From: SYLG01 sp965226945
Lineage (GTDB): Bacteria > Planctomycetota > Planctomycetia > Gemmatales > Gemmataceae
Length of the DNA stretch: 64,000 nt
Assembly (NCBI GenBank): GCA_965226945.1
Contig: OZ245717.1
Span: 4,154,001-4,218,000, forward strand
Direction: 5' to 3'
Positions 43,819-52,134 of this stretch are shown here, one piece after another. Position 1 is the stretch's first letter. Every line of letters begins with the position of its first letter. The position numbers and the translations under genes are program-made. Under the pieces are notes generated by a model, which searched no databases, was not told the origin of the DNA, and saw nothing but the letters and a program-made list of their open reading frames with translations.

Positions 43819-45171
43819 ATGGCAAAGCGCAGACTCTTTCTTGTGCCGGCGGTCGCCATCGCGGGGATCTGCGTCGCGGGGGTGGCGGCCGGCAGCATCA
43901 TGTTTGGCCGGCCGGGTCCTACCCGGGACGAATCGCGCGGCGCGAACGACGCGACCACAGCCCCTGGAAACGGCGCGGTTCAGGAAGCGATCCCGGTCAG
44001 CGTCACGGTCGAGCCGGCGTGCACCGGCGCCGTTCAACGCACGGTCGCGGTGCTCGGGTCGCTATACGGCCGTGAAGAATTGGCCGTTTCGGCAAAGGTC
44101 GAGGGGAGCATCCGCCGCATCCACCACGATGTCGGCGAGGAGGTCAAGGCCGGGGCGTTGCTCCTGGAACTTGACCCGACCGACGCCGAACTTGCTGTCA
44201 GCGAGGCGCAAAAGAGTCTGGAACTGGAACTTGCCAAGTTAGGTCTCAAGGCGCCGCCACAGGAATCCTTCGATGTGAGCACCCTTCCTACCGTGGCGCG
44301 GGCCGCGGCAAAAGACAAGTACGCGACCTCCAAACAGGAGCGGGCCAGCAAAATGCGCGCTGCGGGTTCGATGGCGGTCGAAGAGTTTCAGCAAGCGGAA
44401 TTTGAATTCCGCGACGCCCGCGAGGCCCACCGGCAGGCCCGGCTCGACGCAGAAACGACCTTGGCGGCGGTCCGCCAACGGCAGGCCGGTCTGGACAGCG
44501 CCAAGCAGCGGCTAAAAGACACCCGCATATTCGCCCCGTCGCTCGGAAGGGAAACGTCTGACGGTCCGGTGACCTATGTGATTGCTCAACGAACGGTATC
44601 CGAGGGGGAGATGGTTCGCCCCGGTACGGCTGCGCTCTTGCGGCTGGTGGTCGCCGACACCCTCAAACTCCAGGCCGCCGTCCCTGAGCGGCACCACGGC
44701 GAGGTCAAAATGGGCCAAACCGTCAAGATTCGGGTAGAAGCCTTTCCTCGCGAGACATTTCAGGGCAAAGTCAGCCGGGTCAACCCGACAGTGGACCGCT
44801 CCAGCCGCACATTCCAGATCGAAGTCAGCATTCCCAACGCGAATCTACGCCTTGCCCCGGGGAGTTTTGCCAGGGCCGATGTGCAAACTCGCTTGGACAG
44901 CGATGCCATCCTGGTGCCGGAGGAAGCGCTGGTCGCTTTCGCGGGGTTGACCAAAGTGTTCGTCTTGCGCGACGGCAAGGCGGCTGCCGTGGTCGTCCGG
45001 CCGACCGATGTGCGTATCGAGACCGGCAAATCGGGGCAGCCGAGGTTGCTGGCCGAGGTTGCCGGAGCCGTCCGCCCAGGCGATCAAGTGGTGACAAGCG
45101 GTCAGAGCAAACTGATCGATGGCGCGTCCGTGCGTGTCCGAAGCGCGACCGGAAAGGGAGACAACCAATGA
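43819..45171 (+). CDS. RND efflux periplasmic adaptor (HlyD/AcrA family)
   Basis: 450 residues. An N-terminal helix (LFLVPAVAIAGICVAGVAAG) acts as anchor or signal, then the barrel-sandwich (VLGSLYGREELAVSAKVEGSIRRIHHDVGEEVKAGALLLELD), a long helical hairpin (about 150-250), the second lipoyl half, a beta-barrel (LKLQAAVPERHHGEVKMGQTVKIRVEAFP) and a membrane-proximal domain. It links the inner-membrane pump to an outer-membrane channel. ATG 43819 (MAKRRLFL) has GAGGGGAAC upstream; the frame is open to 43531, inside the kinase gene, without signals. Its stop overlaps the pump start by four bases (ATGA). Confidence 0.9.
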   Translation: MAKRRLFLVPAVAIAGICVAGVAAGSIMFGRPGPTRDESRGANDATTAPGNGAVQEAIPVSVTVEPACTGAVQRTVAVLGSLYGREELAVSAKVEGSIRRIHHDVGEEVKAGALLLELDPTDAELAVSEAQKSLELELAKLGLKAPPQESFDVSTLPTVARAAAKDKYATSKQERASKMRAAGSMAVEEFQQAEFEFRDAREAHRQARLDAETTLAAVRQRQAGLDSAKQRLKDTRIFAPSLGRETSDGPVTYVIAQRTVSEGEMVRPGTAALLRLVVADTLKLQAAVPERHHGEVKMGQTVKIRVEAFPRETFQGKVSRVNPTVDRSSRTFQIEVSIPNANLRLAPGSFARADVQTRLDSDAILVPEEALVAFAGLTKVFVLRDGKAAAVVVRPTDVRIETGKSGQPRLLAEVAGAVRPGDQVVTSGQSKLIDGASVRVRSATGKGDNQ

Positions 45172-48100
45172 ACATCTGGGATGTCTGCATTCGCCGGCCG
45201 GTTTTGACCGCCATGATTGTGGCCGCACCGGTCGTCCTGGGTCTGGCGGCCGTGGGCCGTCTGGGGATTGACCTCATGCCCAGCGTCGACTTCGCCACCG
45301 TCACCGTAACGACCGCTTATCCTGGGGCCAGCGCCGAGGAAGTGGAAACGGCCGTAACCAAGCCGATCGAGGAGGCGCTCAACAGTCTCGGCGGGCTCAC
45401 CGAGCTGAAATCCACGAGCAAGGAGGGGCAGTCCTCGGTCACGGTCGAGTTCGAGTTGAGCAAGAGTGGAAATGTGGCCGCCCAGGAGGTCGAAGCGAAG
45501 GTCCGCACCATCGCCAACCAACTCCCGGCGCAGGCGCGGACCCCGCTGGTCGACAAGTTGGACCCCGACTCATCCCCGGTCATCACGCTCGCGGTCTACG
45601 GCAACCGGGATCCGCGCGAGATAACGGAAATTGCCCGCAAGCGCTTGAAGGAGCAGCTGGAAACACTTGAAGGAGTTGGTTCCGTATCGCTTGTTGGGGG
45701 CCAGCGGCGGGCGGTGCAGATCGTCATCGATCCAGACCGGATGGCAGGGTACGAGAACCTTTCGATCGAGGACGTACGGCTGGCGATCTTCCGTGGAAAT
45801 CAGGAACTTCCCGGCGGGCGGGTGGATCGCGGGCGATTGGAACTCACCCTGCGAACGATTGGCCGGGTCGCCACGCCGGCGGCCTTCGAGGCGTTGATTG
45901 TCGCAGATCGCGGAGGCCAACCGGTCCGCATCCGCGACATCGGCCGGGCTGAGGATGCGCACGAGGAACCGCGTTCCTTGAGCCGCCTCTGGTCGCGTGA
46001 TCGGCATGCGGAAGATCTTGACGGCGAAACGGCGGTGTGCCTCTACATTCAGAAGCAGAGCGGCACCAACACGGTGGCGGTGGTGGATGCGGTTAAGAGG
46101 CGGCTGGCCGAACTGACACCGCAACTGCCGGAAGACATTCGCGTGGAAGTCATCCGCGATCAATCCCGGTTCATCAAGACCTCGATCGACGAGGTCAAGT
46201 TGCACCTCGTGCTCGGAGCCATCCTGGTCAGCCTGACCATCTTGCTGTTCATTCGCGACTGGCGTACGACGCTCATTGCAATGGCCGCCATTCCCACGTC
46301 GATGGTCGGCACCTTCGCGTTCATGAGTTACATGGGGTACACGCTCAACAACATGACGATGCTTGGGTTGATCCTCGCGGTGGGAATTGTCGTCGACGAC
46401 GCGGTGGTGGTGCACGAAAACATCTTCCGGCATATGGAGGAGTATGGCCGCACCGCCAGGGAGGCGGCCAGTTCGGCCACCAAGGAGATCTCACTCGCGG
46501 TGGTGGCGACCACGTTTTCCTTGTTGGTCATCTTCGCACCGGTGGTGTTCATGGGTGGAAGGCCCGGGCGGTTTTTCAGTAGCTTCGGGTGCGTGGTCGC
46601 TTTCTCGGTGCTGATGAGTCTGTTTGTGTCGCTTACGATGACCCCGATGCTCTGCTCCCGCTTTCTCAAGCTGGGTCAGGGGCACAAGGGCAGCAAGGAT
46701 GGCCCGGCCTGGCGGACGATTGTTGAAGCCTACGCCGCGATCCTCGGCTGGTCGTTACGGCATCGGTGGGTGGTCATCCTGATCTCTTTCGGAGTTCTTG
46801 CCAGCACTCCGGTCATCATGTCCCGCATCGGTTTCGACTTCATGCCCCGCGACGACCAGAGCGAGTTTGAAGTATCGGTGACAGTGCCAGAGGGGTACTC
46901 GCTGGCCCGGGCCGATGACGCATTCGGCGAGGTGGACCGCCGGCTTCGGGCTCTTCGGGGCGTGGAAATGACCTATACGGTGATCGGCGATACCACCGGC
47001 AAGGCAAGCCGCGGCGAGGGAGATGTGACGAAAGGAACGATCTATGTTCGTCTTTGCGACCTCAAGGGCAGGACTTATTCCCAGTTTGAAGTGATGAACG
47101 ACGCCAGGGCGGCACTGGCCAGCTATCCGGATTTGAAGGTGACGGTGCAGGACGCTTCCGCCATCTCCGCCACGGGGATGCGACAGGTGATGATCGATGT
47201 GAACCTTCGCGGTCCCGACACCGATAAGCTCCAGCAGTACGCGAATGAACTCGCTGAGTGGATGCGAAGGCAAGGAGCGTACACCGACGTGGATACCAGC
47301 CTATCGGATCGCAAGCCGGAACTGCGGCTGGTGCCCGACCGGGAGCGGATGTCGGATCTGGGGGTGTCCCCGGCCGCGGTGGCGAGCGCCGCCAATGTTC
47401 TGGTCGGTGGCGAATTGCTTTCAAACTACAAGGAGTTCGATGAGACCTACGACGTGTGGCTGAGGGCCGAACGGCATTCTCGCCAAAACGAGGACGGCAT
47501 CGCCCGGCTGACCGTACCTTCTTCGAAGGCGCCTGGCGGCGTCACCGAACTTGGGAATGTCGCCCGATTCGAAAGTGCCCGCGGCCCGGCGGCCATCGAG
47601 CGGATGGCCCGGCAGCGCCAGGTGGTGGTGTCGGCGAACATGGCCGATGGCCACTCGCTGGGCGGAGGCGTTGAAATGCTGACGGAGCATCTGCGGGCCA
47701 AAGGCATGCCGCCTGAGTACACGTTTGACTTCGGTGGCCGCGCGAAGATTCTCAAGGAGTCGAACGGCCAGTTTGGCATCGCGTTCCTGTTGGCGTTCGT
47801 GTTCATGTACATGGTGCTTGCGGCCCAGTTCGAGAGCTTCATCCATCCCATCAGCATCCTGGCGGCGCTCCCTTTGATCGTCCCGTTCGCGTTGCTTTCG
47901 TTGGTGCTCTTGAAGACGACCCTGGACTTGTACTCGATGATCGGCCTGTTGATGCTGATCGGCATCGTCAAGAAAAATGGCATTCTCCAAATCGACTACA
48001 CGAATCAACTTCGTAGTCAGGGATTGCCGCCAAACGAGGCGATCATGGGAGCCAACCGCACCCGGTTGCGCCCGATCCTGATGACGACCGTGATGCTCGT

Positions 48101-48353
48101 GGCGGCGATGGTCCCGATGGCGCTGGGCGAGGGCCCGGGAGCGGCGGCCCGGGCCGGAATGGCGAAACTGATCATCGGCGGGCAGACCTTGTCGCTGCTT
48201 TTGACCCTGCTCGTCACCCCGGTGACGTATTCCTTGTTTAACGACCTCGCCAAGTGGTTGGCTGCACGGTTTTATCGGGCCGCGGATCGTCGGGCGATTC
48301 TCTCTACCCAGGTCGCCGGCTCCCCAACGAGGCCAGAGGCGGTTCATTCCTAG
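45168..48353 (+). CDS. RND efflux pump, inner membrane subunit (AcrB/HAE1 type)
   Basis: 1,061 residues, full length, twelve membrane helices in the usual 1+5 / 1+5 layout. Proton-relay aspartates are present in helix 4 (LGLILAVGIVVDDAVVVHENIFRH). Other signatures are FIRDWRTTLIAMAAIPTSMVGTFAFM, GFDFMPRDDQSEFEV at the start of the second half, and GLLMLIGIVKKNGILQIDYTNQLR. It exports drugs, detergents or metabolites by proton exchange; the substrate cannot be read from the sequence. No outer-membrane TolC-like gene is in the window, so the channel must come from elsewhere. Confidence 0.94.
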   Translation: MNIWDVCIRRPVLTAMIVAAPVVLGLAAVGRLGIDLMPSVDFATVTVTTAYPGASAEEVETAVTKPIEEALNSLGGLTELKSTSKEGQSSVTVEFELSKSGNVAAQEVEAKVRTIANQLPAQARTPLVDKLDPDSSPVITLAVYGNRDPREITEIARKRLKEQLETLEGVGSVSLVGGQRRAVQIVIDPDRMAGYENLSIEDVRLAIFRGNQELPGGRVDRGRLELTLRTIGRVATPAAFEALIVADRGGQPVRIRDIGRAEDAHEEPRSLSRLWSRDRHAEDLDGETAVCLYIQKQSGTNTVAVVDAVKRRLAELTPQLPEDIRVEVIRDQSRFIKTSIDEVKLHLVLGAILVSLTILLFIRDWRTTLIAMAAIPTSMVGTFAFMSYMGYTLNNMTMLGLILAVGIVVDDAVVVHENIFRHMEEYGRTAREAASSATKEISLAVVATTFSLLVIFAPVVFMGGRPGRFFSSFGCVVAFSVLMSLFVSLTMTPMLCSRFLKLGQGHKGSKDGPAWRTIVEAYAAILGWSLRHRWVVILISFGVLASTPVIMSRIGFDFMPRDDQSEFEVSVTVPEGYSLARADDAFGEVDRRLRALRGVEMTYTVIGDTTGKASRGEGDVTKGTIYVRLCDLKGRTYSQFEVMNDARAALASYPDLKVTVQDASAISATGMRQVMIDVNLRGPDTDKLQQYANELAEWMRRQGAYTDVDTSLSDRKPELRLVPDRERMSDLGVSPAAVASAANVLVGGELLSNYKEFDETYDVWLRAERHSRQNEDGIARLTVPSSKAPGGVTELGNVARFESARGPAAIERMARQRQVVVSANMADGHSLGGGVEMLTEHLRAKGMPPEYTFDFGGRAKILKESNGQFGIAFLLAFVFMYMVLAAQFESFIHPISILAALPLIVPFALLSLVLLKTTLDLYSMIGLLMLIGIVKKNGILQIDYTNQLRSQGLPPNEAIMGANRTRLRPILMTTVMLVAAMVPMALGEGPGAAARAGMAKLIIGGQTLSLLLTLLVTPVTYSLFNDLAKWLAARFYRAADRRAILSTQVAGSPTRPEAVHS

Positions 48354-49017
48354 GCAGGTCTACCGCCGGTCCACAATTCGGAAAGGCACGAAGAAATCCT
48401 GAAGTTTCTATAGCTACAAGCGACGAATCATGGATGGTATGCAAAGGTTCCCGCGGCATGGTGTAAGTCTGAATTGCTTGCAGTCGCGACGCGAAACTGA
48501 CGGTAGCTGGAATGACTGGACAGCAGCACCTTGGTATCAATGCGTTTTCGCCGCCCGCAACCAAGATCGCCCTTTTTCGCACGTTATTTCGTGGTCGTGA
48601 AGACATTTATCCGCGCCGATTCGAAAATCAAAAAACCGGTCGCTCAGGCTACTCCCCTGCATGTGCCAATGAGTGGGTCCGAGGTGTTTGCGAAAAACCA
48701 AAGATCAAATGCGCGGCTTGTCCCCATCAGCGATTGTTTCACCGCGATCATCTGTCGCAACGATCGCCAAGTTAACGTGTGATGCCATTCGGCGTCCCCC
48801 GTCGGCGTTCCGGGTTATTTGAGCGGAACTTGTACCAGGAACTCGATCGGCCGGGCAATTTGGAACGATAATTGCTTAAAGCATGGAGCGCTCGTTCTTT
48901 CTGTCCTTGCACCAAGGCACCCATGGGCGTTAAGCAGAGGGCATGAACTCATGCGGGCCCCTTTCAAACCCTTCCTCCAACGGGTGATACGGAACCTCGA
49001 AATGAGCAAAAATTCTC
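48354..49017. other. 660-base intergenic region
   Basis: No convincing gene. It contains a candidate sigma-54 promoter at 48,860 oriented toward the hybrid kinase. No terminator for the efflux operon was found. Confidence 0.5.
48860..48877 (+). promoter_or_regulatory. Candidate sigma-54 promoter for the hybrid kinase
   Basis: TGGAACGATAATTGCT: GG 48862, GC 48874, spacing 12; one mismatch in the -24 box (A for C). Confidence 0.45.
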
Positions 49018-51336
49018 GTGAATGTCCAGGAAAAAGTCGGAATCTTGCTCGTAGACGACCAGCCTGCGAATCTTCTTGCGCTGGAAGTGATTCTCGGTGC
49101 GCTCGGTGAGGAACTCTTCTGCTCGACTTCAGGAGAGGAAGCAGTCAAGCTTGCCACCGAACGCGACTTCGCCGCCATTCTCCTCGATGTCCGAATGCCG
49201 GGGTTTTCGGGGTTTGAGACCGCCAAACTCTTGCGTGCGGCAAAGCGATCGTCGGCCACCCCCATCATCTTCATCACGGCAGCGGACATGGATGACCTTT
49301 CGGTCATAGATGCCTACGCCCTTGGCGCCGTCGACTATTTGACGGCACCCCTCGTGCCTCAAATCCTCCGGGCGAAAGTCGCCGCCTTCGTTGAATTGTT
49401 TAGGCTCCGGCAGGCGGAGCGGCAACGGGCGGAGGCCGTCCTGCGCGACCGCGAAGAGCGTTTCAAGCTCCTTGTGAACAACGCCCAGGACTTCGCGGTG
49501 GTCATGCTGAACGCCGAGGGCAACATCATCGAATGGTCCCCCGGGGCAAAGCGGATGATGGGCTGGACCGAGGCCGAGGCGCTGAACCGGCCGGCATCGA
49601 TGTTCTATACCCCTGGGAATCAAGCCACGGGCATCCTTGAGGAGGAGATGGAACGCGCCGCACGTTCCGGCCGGGCCGAGGACAGGCGGTGGCACCAAAG
49701 GAAAGACGGAAGGTGCTTTTACGCGGAAGGGGTACTTTACCCCGTACGATCGCCTGACGGCACCCTTCTTGGGTTCGGAAAGTTGCTCCGAGACCGTACC
49801 GAGCAGCGGCAGGCCGAACAGGAACTTCGAAAAAGCGAGGCTTGGCTGCAGACGGTGACGGATTCGGTCCCGGCCATCATCGCCTTTATTGACCGAGACC
49901 TATGTTACAGATTCGTGAACCGCGCCTTCGAGACTTGGTTTGGTCTTCGATCCGAGGAGATTTTGGGGCGACAACTAGGAGATTTTCTCGGTACGGATCA
50001 GATCGAGCAGCAGCGACCTTACATCGACGCCGCTCTGTCCGGACGGGCGGTCCGGTTCGAGTGCCCGATGCCCAAAAAGGGGCTTGGGACACGGATCACC
50101 GAGGTCGACTATACCCCGCATTTCGAAGGAGGAATGGTTCGTGGGTTTTTCGTCCTCCTCCAGGACATCACCGACCAGAAGAACATCGAGCAGTCGCTGC
50201 GCAAGCAGGAGCGGAAGAAGGACGAGTTTTTGGCGATGCTCGCCCACGAGCTTCGTAACCCTCTCGCCCCGATTCGCAGCTCCGCGGAAGTGCTGCGACT
50301 GCGCATAGCCAGTGATCCGGTGCTCACCCGAGTTCACGAGGTGATCTCACGGCAGGTCGGCCACCTCTCCCGTTTGCTCGACGACTTGCTTGATGTTTCG
50401 CGAATCACGCGCGGCAAGATTAACCTCAAGAAGGAGGTTCTCGACCTTGTCGAACATGCCGGGCATGCGGTATCGATCCTGGCGGCGAATGCGGCACAGA
50501 ACCGGGTGACCCTCGATCCCCCGCCACGCGGCGAGCCCGTGTTCGTCGAGGCGGACCCAGTTCGACTTGAGCAAATGGTGGGAAACGCGATCAGTAACGC
50601 GATCAAGTTCACTCAACCCGGGGGCCGCGTGGCGGTGAGCGTATCCAGGGATGCAACCTGGGCCACGATCCGGGTCCGCGACAATGGGGTTGGAATTGCG
50701 CCGGAATATCGAGAAACCGTTTTCGAACTGTTCGCGCAGACGGACCGTGCCCTGGACCGCCAAGAGGGCGGGTTGGGCATTGGCTTAACGGTGCTTCGCG
50801 CTCTCGCGGAACTTCACGGTGGGCGGGCCGAACTCCTGAGCGAAGGCATAGGGTTTGGATGTGAATTGGTCATTCAGCTTCCCGCCCTTTCCATGCAAAT
50901 GAAATCCGACGCGCCTTCGCCTACCGACCTCCCGAAGGCGGTCGTCTCGCAGCAAATTCTGGTTGTCGACGACAATCGCGATGGGGCCGATTCTCTTGCC
51001 CAAATCCTCCAGTGCTATGGCCACCAAGTTGAGTGTGCCTACGACGGAATCGAAGCCCTGGCATCGGCGGCACGCCGAAGGCCCGAGGTTGTCATCTGCG
51101 ACATTGGCCTACCGAAGGTGGATGGCTACGAGGTCGTGAAACGCCTTCGTGCGGAGTTGGCGCTTCGAGGAGCGTTGTGTATCGCGTTGACTGGGTACGG
51201 TGACGAGAAGGACAAGTCAAAAGCGGTCGAGGCCGGATACGATTATCACCTCACCAAGCCGATCGATCCGCAGGTACTTCTGCGTTTCATTTCCTCGCCT
51301 GTCATCGCACCGGCGTCCCTCCCGAAGCAAGAATAA
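49018..51336 (+). CDS. REC-PAS-PAS-histidine kinase-REC hybrid
   Basis: 772 residues, cytoplasmic. REC 1 (ILLVDDQPAN, Asp in AILLDVRMPG near 57), two PAS domains (about 140-265 and 275-395), HisKA with H410 in HELRNPLAPIRSS, canonical HATPase boxes (NAISNAIKFT, DNGVGI, GGLGIGLTVLR), and C-terminal REC 2 (LVVDDNRDG, CDIGLPKVDG, LTKPID). A phosphorelay kinase with receiver domains at both ends. The start is GTG 49018 with only a weak ribosome site. An ATG at 49002 in another frame runs through the same bases, so a frameshift or a different true start is possible. Confidence 0.87.
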   Translation: MNVQEKVGILLVDDQPANLLALEVILGALGEELFCSTSGEEAVKLATERDFAAILLDVRMPGFSGFETAKLLRAAKRSSATPIIFITAADMDDLSVIDAYALGAVDYLTAPLVPQILRAKVAAFVELFRLRQAERQRAEAVLRDREERFKLLVNNAQDFAVVMLNAEGNIIEWSPGAKRMMGWTEAEALNRPASMFYTPGNQATGILEEEMERAARSGRAEDRRWHQRKDGRCFYAEGVLYPVRSPDGTLLGFGKLLRDRTEQRQAEQELRKSEAWLQTVTDSVPAIIAFIDRDLCYRFVNRAFETWFGLRSEEILGRQLGDFLGTDQIEQQRPYIDAALSGRAVRFECPMPKKGLGTRITEVDYTPHFEGGMVRGFFVLLQDITDQKNIEQSLRKQERKKDEFLAMLAHELRNPLAPIRSSAEVLRLRIASDPVLTRVHEVISRQVGHLSRLLDDLLDVSRITRGKINLKKEVLDLVEHAGHAVSILAANAAQNRVTLDPPPRGEPVFVEADPVRLEQMVGNAISNAIKFTQPGGRVAVSVSRDATWATIRVRDNGVGIAPEYRETVFELFAQTDRALDRQEGGLGIGLTVLRALAELHGGRAELLSEGIGFGCELVIQLPALSMQMKSDAPSPTDLPKAVVSQQILVVDDNRDGADSLAQILQCYGHQVECAYDGIEALASAARRRPEVVICDIGLPKVDGYEVVKRLRAELALRGALCIALTGYGDEKDKSKAVEAGYDYHLTKPIDPQVLLRFISSPVIAPASLPKQE

Positions 51337-51346
51337 ACCAGTCGAA

Positions 51347-51748
51347 TCAGGTGCCTGGAGAGGGTGTCGATTCGACAATAATCGCCGGCCAGCTTGTGTT
51401 GTCGATCTGGTTGCGCCAAAGTCCAGTGCTCTCGTCGAACTTTGCGAATCGCTGTTCGTCGACATAGAGCATTCCGTCGGCCGCCCAGAACCGCAGGAGC
51501 GGGCCGAGAGATTCGGATTGAATGTTACCATGGTCTTCGAACCGAATTACAGCGGGGCCGGCACACTCGAAACCGGTGTAATGTTGGCCGAAGACTTCCC
51601 ACTCGAAGTTTCGATGAATCGCGACCGTAGCCCCCGTATCACCGCGGCGCAGAAGTGGCCCAGCAAAGTCAAAGAAGGGGGCTGGACCAACCGTGAGAGA
51701 GTAACTGGGGTCAACACCTCGAAAAAGGATCTGGATCATCCCACTCAT
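51347..51748 (-). CDS. Hypothetical protein, unrecognised
   Basis: 133 residues with balanced, globular composition (VGPAPFFDFAGPLLRRGD, EWEVFGQHYTGFECAG, LLRFWAADGMLYVDEQRFAKFDESTGLW). No signal peptide or membrane helix. ATG 51748 has AAAGGTAGA upstream. The C-terminus overlaps nothing and ends 10 bases from the end of the convergent kinase gene. No family recognised. Confidence 0.65.
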   Translation of the reverse strand: MSGMIQILFRGVDPSYSLTVGPAPFFDFAGPLLRRGDTGATVAIHRNFEWEVFGQHYTGFECAGPAVIRFEDHGNIQSESLGPLLRFWAADGMLYVDEQRFAKFDESTGLWRNQIDNTSWPAIIVESTPSPGT

Positions 51749-51788
51749 TCTACCTTTCGCGCGCCTCGTAATTCTCTCAAGCGCTTTC

Positions 51789-51950
51789 TTAGGCTCGCAG
51801 AGAGGGAGTTTGCAAATATTCGCTCATCCCGAAGGCATCGTAAAGAATAGCGGGTCCTTCGAGGTCCTCTTGGCGGCCGGAAGGTGGCTTCTGCCAACGC
51901 CACACGCGTAAGAATCGATTCTGTTGTTCTAACCGACCCTCGTTGCCCAT
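51789..51950 (-). CDS. Possible 53-residue protein or gene remnant
   Basis: A short minus-strand frame with protein-like composition: MGNEGRLEQQNRFLRVWRW, GRQEDLEGPAILYDAFGMSEYLQTPSLRA. The same frame continues upstream for ten more protein-like codons (EPKTNSDISW) to a TGA, as if the 5' part was lost. No clear ribosome site at ATG 51950. It competes with a longer, compositionally poor frame at 51745-52092. Could be the tail of a decayed gene upstream of the gene at 51347. Confidence 0.3.
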   Translation of the reverse strand: MGNEGRLEQQNRFLRVWRWQKPPSGRQEDLEGPAILYDAFGMSEYLQTPSLRA

Positions 51951-52093
51951 CCAGGAGATGTCCGAATTCGTCTTCGGTTCTCACCCAGATTCGGTTCCCA
52001 GAGTGCCTGGCAGGCGTGCTGGTAGTGACACCGACTCGACCTTTCACCTTGATTGAATCGGTCCTGCCCTTGAGTGGCCTTGCGGCTGTCACA

Positions 52094-52133
52094 TCAGTCG
52101 ATGCCTACGCAAATCAGTCGATGCCTACGCAAA
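52094..52133. repeat. Perfect 20-bp tandem duplication
   Basis: TCAGTCGATGCCTACGCAAA twice, without a gap, ending one base before the stop codon of the gene at 52135. Confidence 0.95.
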
Positions 52134-52134
52134 G

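Noticed and set aside
51200..51850. A 216-codon plus-strand frame over the end of the hybrid kinase
   Set aside because: It overlaps the REC 2 domain of the kinase and the better-supported minus-strand gene at 51347.
51745..52092. A 115-codon minus-strand frame
   Set aside because: Arg/Thr/Ser-rich translation without domain; a different frame over the same bases looks more like protein.
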